Assembly: GCA_020638835.1 (NCBI GenBank)
Contig: JACKHV010000001.1
Coordinates: 310,001-374,000 of the forward strand
DNA from: Planctomycetota bacterium
Lineage (GTDB): Bacteria > Planctomycetota > UBA1135 > GCA-002686595
DNA: 64,000 nucleotides
Reading direction: 5' to 3'
In this document: positions 18,024 to 27,918 of the stretch, in pieces
Layout of the letters: every line of letters begins with the position of its first letter
Position numbering within the stretch: the stretch's first letter is position 1
Notes under the pieces: generated by a model
What the model saw: only the letters and a program-made list of their open reading frames with translations
Told to the model about the DNA's origin: nothing
The model's database searches: none
Program-made: the position numbers and the translations under genes

Positions 18024-18580
18024 CGCAACGCGCTCCACAGGAACCAACAGCCGGCGATGCACACGCCGCCGCCGAGACCACGCATCAGCTTGCGTCCCCA
18101 CGCGTGTCGGTGGACCAGGCCGAGCGTGATGCCGACGGCGTGCAGCAGCCCGGTCGAGAGCACGAAGCCGATGCTGTAGCGCAGGCCGTCCTCGCCCTCG
18201 GGGAGCTCGGTGCCGTGCGCGTAGCCGTGGAAGATCGCGAAGCCGGCGACGAGCAGCAGCGCGAGCCACAGCGGCGGACGTGTTTCCAGCATCACCACGA
18301 GCCCGAGCAGGATCGCGGAGAGGGCGATGCAGATCTCGACCGCGCCGAGCTCGACGCCGCTGAAGCCGACGAACGCGCCGAGCGTCATCGCGAGCGGGAA
18401 GGCGACCGGCAGCAACGCGACGGCGGGCTTGCCGAGCTGCGCGCCCCACAGCCCGACGGCGATCATCGCGAGCGCGTGGTCGGCGCCTGTGAGCGGGTGC
18501 AGGAATCCGCTGCCGAAGCCGCCGGCGCCGGAGGTCTCGTGCAGCGCGGCGAGCGCGAGGAGGTCGATGGTGTGCAGCAC
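18020..18580 (-). CDS. HupE/UreJ family membrane protein
   Basis: A 186-residue inner-membrane protein with about six hydrophobic segments. The family signature is clear: FLHPLTGADHALAMIAVGLW near residue 26 (HPxxGxDH), and FAIFHGYAHGTELP near 115 for the second half. HupE and UreJ proteins carry Ni(II) or Co(II) for hydrogenase and urease, but no nickel enzyme is encoded nearby. It lies 4 bp after the larger HupE-like gene and overlaps the next gene by ATGA. Confidence 0.88.
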   Translation of the reverse strand: MLHTIDLLALAALHETSGAGGFGSGFLHPLTGADHALAMIAVGLWGAQLGKPAVALLPVAFPLAMTLGAFVGFSGVELGAVEICIALSAILLGLVVMLETRPPLWLALLLVAGFAIFHGYAHGTELPEGEDGLRYSIGFVLSTGLLHAVGITLGLVHRHAWGRKLMRGLGGGVCIAGCWFLWSALR

Positions 18581-18584
18581 GGGA

Positions 18585-19570
<986 letters not shown>

Positions 19571-19574
<4 letters not shown>

Positions 19575-20431
19575 GGCGACTCGTCTCCCGTGGGTTCGTC
19601 CGCCGGCCACTCGACACGGATCTCGTAGCGTTCCGCCATCGCGTCGTAGAAGTCGCGCAGCGCGCGCTCACGCGCCGCGTTCTGCCACTCGCGCAGGACC
19701 TCGTCGCGCACTTCCGCGAGCTCAGGCAGACGCCCGGGAAGCTTGCGGCCCAAGACCACGAGGTGCATGCCGTAGCCCGAGCGAATCGGCCCCGTCCACC
19801 TCCCGACCTCGAGCTCGACGAGACGGTTCGCGAACTCGTCGCCGAAGACCGCGCGAACCTCGCGCAGTGGTGTGTCCCGGAACACGCGGTCGACCATCAA
19901 GCGGTCGCCGAGCGCGTAGATGTCGACGTCGGGAGTCGTGCGCAGCGTCTCGAGCAGCTCGGCCGCGTCCGCCTCGAGCGTGCCGCGATGTTCGTCCGGG
20001 CTCAGGTAGACCTGGCGGAAGTCCAGCAACGGATCGCGCCGAAAGAGGTCCGCGTGGTCCCGGAGGTACACTGCGAGCTGCTCCTCCCCGGGGTCGATCT
20101 GGTCGGTCAGCCCCTCGACGAAGAACTCGAGCTTCTGCCGGATGCGCCGCCGCACGATCGTGTCGTCGCGGTCGAGCCCCATCTGCTTGCCTTCGCGGTA
20201 CGCGAGTTCTTCGCGCACCCAGTCCTCGATCAGCCGGTCGAGTTCCGCGCGTGTGGGCAGCCGCTGCCGCGTCTTGATGAAGACGGCCGTCAACTGCTCG
20301 ATGCGCGCGGCGCTGACGACGATCTCGTCGCCCGCCGCCGCACGTCGCTCGCCTCCCAACGACGAGGCCGCCCAGAGGACGGCCCCGATCAGCAGGAAGT
20401 GCAGCAGCGGCTCTCGCAGCCAGCGCTTCAT
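19571..20431 (-). CDS. PpiC-type peptidyl-prolyl isomerase, membrane-anchored
   Basis: A 286-residue protein with one N-terminal transmembrane anchor (LLHFLLIGAVLWAASSL) and an extracytoplasmic SurA/PpiC-like region. The N-terminal chaperone-like helices carry LIEDWVREELAYREGKQMGLDRDD, and the parvulin-like domain of about 100 residues ends in VGRWTGPIRSGYGMHLVVL. Parvulin domains catalyse proline isomerisation and help fold exported proteins. It sits 7 bp after the DUF3604 gene and overlaps the HupE-like gene, so it probably assists folding of that DUF3604 protein or the HupE-like N-domain. This role is inferred from gene order. Confidence 0.85.
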
Positions 20432-20438
20432 TCGGGCG

Positions 20439-22391
20439 CTAGTTCGCGGCGGAGTACCAGATCGGCGAAGTGTAGGCCCGCTCTTGGCCCTTCACCGGGA
20501 TGTCGGGCGGCAGCTCGAACCCGTAGAACACGGCGTCGTAGAGCACCCAGCGCGGCGTGGGGATTTCGAGCACGCGCGCGTAGTAGAACGCGTCGAGCGC
20601 CGGGTCGAAGTCGGGGTCGGTCCAGACCGTCGCGAGCTCGGAAGCGCCGATCGTGTTGGTCCAGGTCGCCGTCTTCGTGTCGACCGTGTCGCCGACCGCC
20701 GGCACCTTGCCCTGCGCGTCGGGCTTGCGATCGCCGGACCAGGCGACGTCGTAGACGTGTTCTTGCGCGTCGCCGTCGGCGTCCACCCAACCCTTCACGA
20801 TCTGGATGCGGTCGAGGTTCGCGCCGATCGGATCCTTGAGCGCGTAGACGAGGAAGTTCGGCGCGACGTCGTTCGCGCGCGGCGGAAGGTCGCTGCCCAT
20901 CGGCACGCCCTTGCCGTATCCCGCGGCCGCCGGGACGCGCGTGGAAAGGTCTTCGGCGCCGAACTCCCAGCCGCCGAAGAAGCGTACGCCGATGCGCGTG
21001 CCCGTCGTCGCGTAGGTCTCCTTGCGCTCCATCGCGTCGAAGATCGACTCGCGCGTGTTCTCCTCGGCCCAGACGGCGGCGAGACCCGAAGCGGTCGGTT
21101 GCCAGCCGGCGAGCTCGCCGTGCTCAGTCTTGGAGAAGGGGTGCTTCCATCGATCGGGGCTCGGTTCGGAGCCGGAGTGCTTGCCCCAGAAGTTCGACTC
21201 CTCCGTCGTCGCCAGGGAGGTGTGGCTGTCGGTCGAGCCGATCATGCCGAACTTGTAGGGATTGACGCCGAAACGGTCCTCGATCAGCAAGCCGCGCTTG
21301 AGCGCCTCTCGCGCGTACTCGCCGGCGAGCATCTCGTCGGTCTTGGCCTCGGAGAGATCGAGATTTCCGGCATCCCACGTCTCGTAGTCGGCGAACTCAT
21401 CGTTCGGTGAGAGCACCGGGTGTGCCTCGCCGTCGCCCTTGATCTGCGTCGCCTCGTAGAGCGGTTCCCACTTCGCGCGCTGCGTCACATAGTCCAGATC
21501 GAACTCGCGGCCGTTCCACTGGTCCGAGAGGCGGAACATGATTCCGTTCGAGAGGTTGCCGTTGTGCGCGATCGCGAAGATGTCGCCACCGGTCTTCTGC
21601 TCGTAGTCTTCGAGGTATGCCCACAGATCGCGCGGGTCCGGACTGCCGAAGGGCGGCGTCTGGACCATGGGGACGACCTGCTTCGCGCGGTCCGCGTCGT
21701 CGCGGAAGATCACGACGCGGTGCATGTTGTTGCCCTTGATCAGCGAGGTCCACTCGAAGCCGATGAACGCCGTGAAGTGTCCAGGATCGTTGTACTGTTC
21801 CGCGATGTCGACGACCGAGTTCCAGAGGGATTCGTAGGTCTTCGATCCTGGCGAGTAGTCGGCAAGCATGCTCTCGCTGATCGTCCCTTGGCTGAAGTTC
21901 GTGATCAGATCCAAGGTCGCGTCCACTGCGGCCTGTCCGCCGGTCTCGAAGCCCTCGTACCAGCGCTTGCCCATCGGATCCTTCAGGATGTTGGGCGCGC
22001 CCTTCGTGAGGTCGTTGAAGAATCCCATGCCGTCGGAGTGGTCCGCGACGACGAGGAAGTCGAGCGGACGCGAAATACGTACCGTCTGACCGCTGCTCGA
22101 GCGGACCTCGTGACCCAGCGCGAAGCGGTAGGCGTCCTCCGGACCAAGGCGGTTGCCGAACAGCCCGGCGTCCATCGAGAGGTTCGTGTGCAGATGCGTG
22201 TCGCCCCACAGCGGCCGGTTGGGGAAGTTGCGGCCAGCGTAGGGCGAGTAGTCGCGGCCCGGAGGGTTGCGCTCGACGTCCTCTGCGGAAGGGTTGACTT
22301 GTGCGGCGGCGTGACCGGCGAGCAGTGCGGCGCAGAGCGCGGAGCAGAAGGGAAGCCGGCGGAGCGAGGCGTGAGTGTACGTGGTGTTCAT
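20439..22391 (-). CDS. DUF3604 protein with PHP-like metal motifs
   Basis: A 650-residue exported protein with a signal peptide (to about residue 30, ending AGHAAA). The body is a DUF3604 domain with PHP-phosphoesterase-like motifs: WGDTHLHTNLSMD (HxH) near residue 63, DFLVVADHSDGMGF near 110, AFIGFEWT near 212, FAIAHNGNLSNG near 278, and MIGSTDSHTSL near 402. These are likely metal ligands for a hydrolase whose substrate is unknown. It heads a five-gene minus-strand operon with PpiC and three HupE/UreJ-like genes. A long palindrome ends 43 bp upstream of its ATG (22391) and may form part of its leader. Confidence 0.87.
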   Translation of the reverse strand: MNTTYTHASLRRLPFCSALCAALLAGHAAAQVNPSAEDVERNPPGRDYSPYAGRNFPNRPLWGDTHLHTNLSMDAGLFGNRLGPEDAYRFALGHEVRSSSGQTVRISRPLDFLVVADHSDGMGFFNDLTKGAPNILKDPMGKRWYEGFETGGQAAVDATLDLITNFSQGTISESMLADYSPGSKTYESLWNSVVDIAEQYNDPGHFTAFIGFEWTSLIKGNNMHRVVIFRDDADRAKQVVPMVQTPPFGSPDPRDLWAYLEDYEQKTGGDIFAIAHNGNLSNGIMFRLSDQWNGREFDLDYVTQRAKWEPLYEATQIKGDGEAHPVLSPNDEFADYETWDAGNLDLSEAKTDEMLAGEYAREALKRGLLIEDRFGVNPYKFGMIGSTDSHTSLATTEESNFWGKHSGSEPSPDRWKHPFSKTEHGELAGWQPTASGLAAVWAEENTRESIFDAMERKETYATTGTRIGVRFFGGWEFGAEDLSTRVPAAAGYGKGVPMGSDLPPRANDVAPNFLVYALKDPIGANLDRIQIVKGWVDADGDAQEHVYDVAWSGDRKPDAQGKVPAVGDTVDTKTATWTNTIGASELATVWTDPDFDPALDAFYYARVLEIPTPRWVLYDAVFYGFELPPDIPVKGQERAYTSPIWYSAAN

Positions 22392-22433
22392 CGTGGACCT
22401 CTCGTGGGAAGCGAGTTGCGGAGCCCCGAGTAT

Positions 22434-22547
22434 AGAGCGCCGTACGGTGCCGTAGTCAAAACGACGGGATAAGGGATGGAGGCCGCGCTGCAGCGCCGCC
22501 TCCATCCCTTATCCCGTCGTGTTGACTACGGCACTGTACGGCGCTCT
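22434..22547. repeat. 114-bp palindrome at hydrolase stop codon (element A)
   Basis: Arms 22434-22483 and 22498-22547 pair at 48 of 50 positions. The centre GCGCTGCAGCGC is itself a palindrome on the same axis, so the whole 114 bp is a nearly perfect palindrome. The end motif GTACGGTGCC is shared with other elements in the window. The right arm covers the last six codons and the TAG (22526-22528) of the minus-strand hydrolase gene. There is no T-run, so it is not a standard intrinsic terminator. Confidence 0.9.
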
Positions 22548-23269
22548 CGCAGCCAGTCGACGACCGCCTCGGCCATCTCCTGCGCCGCGTCGCCCGAGAA
22601 CAGGTGATCGGCGCCCTCGAGTTCGACGACTTCGACCTCGCCCGCGGCGCGGTTCGCGATCGTCAAGCTCTCGTCGAAGGGGACGACCGTGTCTTCCGTG
22701 CCGTGGACCAGCAGCCATGGAGCGTGCACTGCCTCCGCGAGCGGCTCGACGGATCCCACCTCGGCCATGTCGTCGAGGAACGCCTGCGACAGCGGGCAGT
22801 CGGGCTTGTCCCACATGAAGCCCACGCCGGGTTCGACATCGCCGAACTTGCGCCGCGCGAAGTCCGCCGTGTCGACCATTCCGGCGAGCGACACGAGCAA
22901 GCGGATGCGGTCGTCCTCGCACGCGCGCAGCACGCCGACGGCCGCGCCCATCGAGTGACCGACGTAGACGACCGCGCGATCCTCGACCGCGTCGAGCACC
23001 GCGCCGAGGTCGCGCGCTTCCTTGGTGGGGCACGAGTCGCGGAAGTCGCCCTCCGACTCGCCGTTGCCGGCGAAGGAGAAGCGCAGGCTGGCGAAGCCCG
23101 CCATGGAGAGCGCGCTCGCCAGCGTGACCGCCCACTCGCGGTCCTTGTTCGCCGTCACGCCGTGACCGATCACGACCAGCTCGCGCGCGCCGTCGCGGCC
23201 CGGCTGGTAGGAGTAGTCGAGTCGCTCGCCCACCGCGTTGCGGATCACCCCGAACTCGTTGCTGCTCAT
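22526..23269 (-). CDS. Alpha/beta hydrolase
   Basis: A 247-residue alpha/beta-hydrolase-fold protein of the serine aminopeptidase/BAAT-like group. The oxyanion region VVIGHGVTANKD is near residue 34, the nucleophile elbow YVGHSMGAA near 101 (Ser in GHSMG), an acid in HGTEDTVVP near 194, and the catalytic His in EGADHLFSG near 222. Likely an esterase or peptidase; the substrate is unknown. Its ATG overlaps the stop of the upstream alcohol dehydrogenase (ATGA at 23266-23269). It is not an EstD/FrmB-type S-formylglutathione hydrolase by its motifs. Its last residues (RERRTVP) are encoded inside palindrome A. Confidence 0.87.
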   Translation of the reverse strand: MSSNEFGVIRNAVGERLDYSYQPGRDGARELVVIGHGVTANKDREWAVTLASALSMAGFASLRFSFAGNGESEGDFRDSCPTKEARDLGAVLDAVEDRAVVYVGHSMGAAVGVLRACEDDRIRLLVSLAGMVDTADFARRKFGDVEPGVGFMWDKPDCPLSQAFLDDMAEVGSVEPLAEAVHAPWLLVHGTEDTVVPFDESLTIANRAAGEVEVVELEGADHLFSGDAAQEMAEAVVDWLRERRTVP

Positions 23270-24372
23270 GCGAACTGGATCACGGAACGGATCCCGTCCT
23301 GGTGGTGCATCAGGTCGAAGCCCTTGTTGACCTCGTCGAGCGTGATCCGGTGCGAGACGAAGCCGTCGAGGTCGAGCTCGCCGCGCAGGTACATCTCGAC
23401 GAGTTGAGGAACGTGCGTGCGACCCTTCGCGCCACCGAAGCTGCCGCCCTGCACCTTGCGCCCCGTGATCAGGAAGCGCGGGACGACCTCGAGCTTCTCG
23501 CCGCGCCCCGCGACGCCGAGGATGGTGCAGAGGCCCCAACCCATGCGCGCGGCTTCGACGGCCTGTCCCATGACGCCGACGAGACCGGTCGCTTCGAAGG
23601 TGTAGTCGGCACCGAAGCCGTCCGTCTGGTCGAGCACCTGTTGCACGGACTCGTCGCCCGCCTTGATCGTGTGCGTCGCACCGAACTGCTTCGCCAGCTC
23701 GAGGCGTTCGTCGGACATGTCGACGACCATGATCTTCTCCGCGCCGCGCAGCTTCGCGCCCGCGACCGCGCCGAGCCCCACCATGCCGGCGCCGAAGACC
23801 GCGACCGACGAGCCGGCTTCCACTTCGGCCTTCCAGAGCGCCGCCGCGATGCCCGTCGTCGCGCCACAGGCGAGCAGGCAGATCGCGTCGAAGTCGGCTT
23901 CCGGATTGACCTTCGCCAGCGCGATCTCGGGCATCACCGTGTACTCGGCGAAGGTGCTGGTGCCCATGAAGTGACGCAGCGGGCCCTTCGCGCGCGAGAG
24001 ACGCGAGGTGCCGTCGGGCAGGTAACCCCGGTTCTGCTGCTCGCGGATCGCGAGGCAGATGTTCGTCTTGCCCGACCTGCAGTTCACGCACTCGCCGCAC
24101 TCGGGCGAGAACAACGTGACGACGTGGTCACCCGGCCTCACGCTCGTCACGCCCGCGCCGACTTCTTCCACGATGCCCGCGCCCTCGTGCCCGAGCACGC
24201 AGTCGCAGTAGCCGGACGGATCCGCGCCGCTCGCCGTGTACATGTCCGTGTGGCAGACGCCGCACGACTTGATCTTGACGAGCACCTCGCCGGCCTTCGG
24301 CGGGGCGAGTTCGACGTCTTGGACGACGAGGGGTTCTCCGAAAGCTTCGAGGACGGCAGCGCGGATCTTCAT
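23266..24372 (-). CDS. Class III-like zinc alcohol dehydrogenase
   Basis: A 368-residue medium-chain zinc alcohol dehydrogenase. The catalytic zinc ligands are in CGVCHTD near residue 37 and GHEGAGIVEEVG near 62. The structural zinc site is the four-cysteine stretch CGECVNCRSGKTNIC near 92. The NAD-binding loop is VFGAGMVGLGAV near 192. The phrase RHFMGTSTFAEYTV is typical of the S-(hydroxymethyl)glutathione dehydrogenase (class III) group, so formaldehyde or primary alcohol oxidation is plausible. It is coupled to the downstream hydrolase by ATGA. Whether this organism uses glutathione or another thiol is not shown here. Confidence 0.9.
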   Translation of the reverse strand: MKIRAAVLEAFGEPLVVQDVELAPPKAGEVLVKIKSCGVCHTDMYTASGADPSGYCDCVLGHEGAGIVEEVGAGVTSVRPGDHVVTLFSPECGECVNCRSGKTNICLAIREQQNRGYLPDGTSRLSRAKGPLRHFMGTSTFAEYTVMPEIALAKVNPEADFDAICLLACGATTGIAAALWKAEVEAGSSVAVFGAGMVGLGAVAGAKLRGAEKIMVVDMSDERLELAKQFGATHTIKAGDESVQQVLDQTDGFGADYTFEATGLVGVMGQAVEAARMGWGLCTILGVAGRGEKLEVVPRFLITGRKVQGGSFGGAKGRTHVPQLVEMYLRGELDLDGFVSHRITLDEVNKGFDLMHHQDGIRSVIQFA

Positions 24373-24461
24373 GTGGGGCGTTCCTTCGGGGGTCGCGGGA
24401 GCGGCAAGCTATCCGCGCTCGCCCCGACAAGGCAAACCGTCCCCCCCCCGAAGCTCGCTCG

Positions 24462-24737
24462 TCAGCGCTCCGGCGGACGGTTAGGAAAGGCCTTGAGCAG
24501 CAGCCAGTCGACGAGCTTCACGGCGACCGTCAACACCGCGAAGATGCAGAGCACCCAGATCGCGTAGGTCCAGTAGGCGGGGTCCTTGCCGGACGTGAGC
24601 TGATCGTTCACGGACTCGTACGAGAGCCCTTTCGCGATCGGGTCGCTCGCATGGCTCCATTCGTAGAGCAGGTAGGACGCGGGAATCACGACCAGCAGCG
24701 AGGCGAGACAGAAACGCAGCAGTTTCCGGGGAGACAT
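24462..24737 (-). CDS. Small two-helix membrane protein
   Basis: A 91-residue hypothetical protein with two hydrophobic segments (LLRFCLASLLVVIPASYLLY near residue 5 and WTYAIWVLCIFAVLTVAVKL near 55). The short loop between them contains SHASDPIAKGLSYESVNDQL. I do not recognise a family. It stands alone between the alcohol dehydrogenase and the lipoprotein gene on the same strand. Coding is supported by codon use and a clean membrane topology. Confidence 0.65.
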   Translation of the reverse strand: MSPRKLLRFCLASLLVVIPASYLLYEWSHASDPIAKGLSYESVNDQLTSGKDPAYWTYAIWVLCIFAVLTVAVKLVDWLLLKAFPNRPPER

Positions 24738-24838
24738 AGCGTGTTTTTCGATCGGGGAGGGCGGGGTGAGGACGCCCTTCTAAGGAGTCGCCGGCGATCG
24801 AGCAAGCAGGTCGCCGGCGCGACGCCTTCCGCGGACGA

Positions 24839-26782
24839 TCAGTCGTAGCGGATGATCTTGGTCAGGCCGCGGTCGTGGATCACTTCGACGCGCGAGTTGT
24901 TCGTCCGGTTCTGGATGTGCCAGGCCGAGAAGACGTCGTCCCACGAGAAGACTTGGTAGTTGGGATCGATGGCGGCTTCGTGCGCGGCTTGACGGGCCCT
25001 GTCCTCGGCGAAGCGCGCATCGCGCTCTGCGACCCACTCGCGCGGCATGCCCATCGCGGCGGCGTGTCGCACCTCGGTCGGGAAGGATGCGCCGTAGCGG
25101 TGGTAGTACTCGCGCCAGAGTTCGGCTTGCTCGTACTTGCAAGCCTGCAGCGCGGCCTTGGCGTCGTTGCTGCGGCTCTGCTTCAAGAGCTCGCGGATCC
25201 GCGGCGCGACGACCACGAACTCCTCGTGGGTCGCCTTGGCCAGCTCCGCGCGCTGGATGGCGAGGAGGCGTTCCGCTTCCTCGCGCTCACGCTGCCGCTG
25301 CGCGGCGGCGATGCGCTGCGCTTCCTGCTGTTCCTCGTAGCCCGCCATGGCGTGGCCGGAGACCGAGTTGACCAGCACCGCGTCGGTGTTCTTGACGTCG
25401 ATCTCGAGGTTCGCGAGCGAGTTGCGATAGTCCGTCTCGCCGAAGAAGAGGTCGCAGACGACGCCGCGGTGCAGGTCGATGGCTTCGAAGTTGCCGTCGA
25501 GCCGCTGCGCGAACGCACGCGCCGGCGTCACGGCGCGGAAGGTGCGTTCTCTTCCGTCGGTGCCGACGCTTCCGGTCCAGTTGTAGAGTTCCTTGGGCAG
25601 GCTGTGCGACCAGAAGTGTCGGTAGCGCGGCAAGTTCCCCGTGAGGGATGCGCCGACGACCTGTTCCGCCGTGCCGCCGCCGACTTCGAAGACCAGGCCG
25701 TCCGCGTCCCGGCTCACGAGTGCCCAGCCGGTGTGGCAGTTCGGGTGAGGCGCCGGGCCGCCGAAGTTCATGTAGAGCTTGCTGCTCCTGTCGCTCGAGT
25801 ACGCGATCAAGCGCACCATGCCCAAGCAATCTTCGGGCAGCATCAGCGGTCGTTCGTCGGAGCCGAGCGGCAGGTAGAGGCGCGGGTCCTCGAGCTGTTC
25901 ACCTTCGATCTCGCCGACGGCGATGGCGAGCTCGGTCGTTACGGGCGGCAGCTTGCGGTTCCCCCGCTCGAACCACTCGGCGCCGGTCTCGATGCGCGCC
26001 AACTTCTCGATGGCGGGCAGCGCCAAGTCGAGCGGATTGCCGTAGTTGTCGAAGGCGAGCACCATCGGCCGATCGTTCGCGTCCCGCGTGCTGAGGAAGA
26101 CCGTGTGGGTCTCGAGCAGCAGCGTGAAGTCCGCATCGTCCGCGGGGCGCTTCAGGCCGTGCGTCCCGAAGACCGTGTTGCCTTGCGCATCGAAGATGCC
26201 GAAGCGCATCGCGTCCGGTCCGTCGGGCGCGAGCGCGAAGGCGAGCGGCGGAACGCCGGCGGCGAGCTCGCTCTCCGGCGGAATCTGTGAGGCGACGTAG
26301 AGCCAGTCCATCAACGGTTCGCCGCCGACGCGCGCGGGCTTCAGCTTCGCCGTCTCGAAGTCGAGGAACTGCACGCTCTCGACGTTCTCCTCGGGCTCGT
26401 AGACGAGAACCAGCGCGTGCCGCGAGTCGAGCGGGTGCAGCGTGCGGAACATCGGCGGAACGACCGCTTTTCCGTCGCGGTCCAGTCCGACGAGCGGCTC
26501 GCCGACGTGCAGCGCCGTCTGGCCCTTCGAGAGGCCCGGCAGCTCGTCGTCGGCGTGCACCTTGCGCGTGCGCGTCTTCCAGCCGTAATCCAGCTCGCCG
26601 GAGGCATCAGCCTTCGGCACACGGACTTCGCTCCAGTCGGTGGAGCCGCGCCAGAAGTCCAGGTTGTCGCCGTAGGCCTTGAACGGACCCTTGAAGGGCT
26701 CGGCCTTCCAAGTGGAGCCCGAGCTGCAGGCGGCGAGGAGGGAGAGGGAGAAGAAGGCGGCGGTGCGCAAGTGCGATCGCAT
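24839..26782 (-). CDS. Large predicted lipoprotein of unknown function
   Basis: A 647-residue protein. The ATG at 26782 gives a lipoprotein signal with a good lipobox (SLSLLAACSS, Cys near residue 18), so it should be lipid-anchored. The body is beta-rich with phrases such as GYGWKTRTRKVHADDELPG-like segments and shows no catalytic motif I recognise. Residues about 482-517 are a charged coiled coil (QQEAQRIAAAQRQREREEAE). The rest is helical up to DPNYQVFSWDDVF near 608. It is not clearly in an operon: about 100 bp separates it from the small membrane protein downstream. Confidence 0.75.
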   Translation of the reverse strand: MRSHLRTAAFFSLSLLAACSSGSTWKAEPFKGPFKAYGDNLDFWRGSTDWSEVRVPKADASGELDYGWKTRTRKVHADDELPGLSKGQTALHVGEPLVGLDRDGKAVVPPMFRTLHPLDSRHALVLVYEPEENVESVQFLDFETAKLKPARVGGEPLMDWLYVASQIPPESELAAGVPPLAFALAPDGPDAMRFGIFDAQGNTVFGTHGLKRPADDADFTLLLETHTVFLSTRDANDRPMVLAFDNYGNPLDLALPAIEKLARIETGAEWFERGNRKLPPVTTELAIAVGEIEGEQLEDPRLYLPLGSDERPLMLPEDCLGMVRLIAYSSDRSSKLYMNFGGPAPHPNCHTGWALVSRDADGLVFEVGGGTAEQVVGASLTGNLPRYRHFWSHSLPKELYNWTGSVGTDGRERTFRAVTPARAFAQRLDGNFEAIDLHRGVVCDLFFGETDYRNSLANLEIDVKNTDAVLVNSVSGHAMAGYEEQQEAQRIAAAQRQREREEAERLLAIQRAELAKATHEEFVVVAPRIRELLKQSRSNDAKAALQACKYEQAELWREYYHRYGASFPTEVRHAAAMGMPREWVAERDARFAEDRARQAAHEAAIDPNYQVFSWDDVFSAWHIQNRTNNSRVEVIHDRGLTKIIRYD

Positions 26783-26985
26783 GCGTGCGGGGGGGGCGGG
26801 GCGTGGTGCGGAGAAGGCTGAGGGCCACCACTGGACGGCAACGGCCGCGCCGTCGCAAGGGGCCGGAGCCACTTGGATCGTCGATCCCTGGAAAGGCGCT
26901 GAAGCTCGCGAACCGCTCCGCGATGGCGCGGTCTAACTCCTGAGACACGCCCCGCGCTCGCCGGGGCGGAGGACGGGAGCAGCAC

Positions 26986-27510
26986 ATGCACTATGACTTC
27001 AACACCGTCGCGAACGCGGAATCGCAGACGCCGGTTCCGACGGGCACCTACATCTGCCGCGTGACCGAGGTTCAGGAGAAGACGGCTCGCGACGGAAGTC
27101 CGCGCTGGGTCCTGCGACTCCAGGTCGCGGCGGGCGAGTACGCGGGGCGACTCGCCGGTTGGGACTCGATCACGTGGAGCCCGCGCGGCGTGCATCGCGT
27201 GCAACTGGTGCTCTGCGCGCTGGGCATCGACGCGCGCGGTGAAGTCGAGCTCGAGGCGTCCGAACTCTTGGGGCTCAAGGCACGCGTGCGATTCGAGCTG
27301 GAAGAACGCGAGAACACGGTCACGGGGCAGCGCCGACTGTACTTGAGCGTGCCCTACGCCGGCTTCGAGCCCCTCGACGGGTCGGAGGAAGACGAAGCAG
27401 GCGGCTGCTACGGCGACAACGGCTCCGCCGGCATTGACGCGGAGGGGGGCGACGATGAATCCTCTGGTGATGGACCGTCACTCCAAGGGGTCGCCGGAGC
27501 GGCCTTCTGA
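26986..27510 (+). CDS. DUF669-like protein
   Basis: A 174-residue protein whose first 125 residues resemble DUF669 proteins, a family known mainly from phages and planctomycetes: HYDFNTVANAE, VPTGTYICRVTEVQEK, RGVHRVQLVLCALGID, and YLSVPYAGFEPL. Such proteins are small beta-barrels often encoded with DNA-handling genes. The last 45 residues are acidic and low-complexity (EEDEAGG...GGDDESSGDG). The 3' end overlaps the cytidine deaminase start by 56 bp in another frame. A weak hairpin (CGCCCCG/CGGGGCG, 26948-26968) lies just before the ribosome-binding site. Confidence 0.7.
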   Translation: MHYDFNTVANAESQTPVPTGTYICRVTEVQEKTARDGSPRWVLRLQVAAGEYAGRLAGWDSITWSPRGVHRVQLVLCALGIDARGEVELEASELLGLKARVRFELEERENTVTGQRRLYLSVPYAGFEPLDGSEEDEAGGCYGDNGSAGIDAEGGDDESSGDGPSLQGVAGAAF

Positions 27511-27901
27511 CTCGGAACTCGCCGCGCTGCGTGCCGCCGCCCGCGAGGCGACCGAGCGTGCCTACGGGCCGTACTCGGGCGTACACGTGGGGGCCGCGCT
27601 GCTCACGAACGGCGGACGCGTCTTCGCGGGCTGCAACGTGGAGAACGCGAGCTACGGCTTGACGGTCTGCGCGGAGCGCAACGCCGTGGCCCGCGCCGTG
27701 GCGGAGGGCGAGCGCGACCTGCGCGCGATCCTGATCGACACGAACCAACCGCGCGGCCTCGCGCCCTGCGGCGCGTGTCGCCAAGTGTTGCACGAGTTCG
27801 CGCCCGAGCTGTGGGTCGTGCTCGTGCGCGGCGACGACTTGCACCTGGCGCGGCTCTCCGACTACTTGCCGGACGCGTTCGGACCCGCGGACCTCGGCTG
27901 A
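27455..27901 (+). CDS. cdd: Cytidine deaminase
   Basis: A 148-residue homotetrameric-type cytidine deaminase that turns cytidine or deoxycytidine into uridine for pyrimidine salvage. The zinc and proton-shuttle motif CNVENASYGLTVCAERNAV (near residue 59) and the Cys pair in PCGACRQVL (near 107) are intact. The ATG at 27455 is chosen because a strong purine-rich site (GGAGGGGGGC, 27441-27450) lies 4 bases before it. It overlaps the end of the DUF669-like gene and is followed by ligA after 17 bp, so the three are probably one transcript. Confidence 0.93.
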   Translation: MNPLVMDRHSKGSPERPSDSELAALRAAAREATERAYGPYSGVHVGAALLTNGGRVFAGCNVENASYGLTVCAERNAVARAVAEGERDLRAILIDTNQPRGLAPCGACRQVLHEFAPELWVVLVRGDDLHLARLSDYLPDAFGPADLG

Positions 27902-27918
27902 TCCCGCGCGAGAGTCGC

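Noticed and set aside
24441..24450. Run of C residues as a phase-variation tract
   Set aside because: It lies between genes, beyond the stop side of the upstream gene and not in a coding frame or clear promoter spacer.
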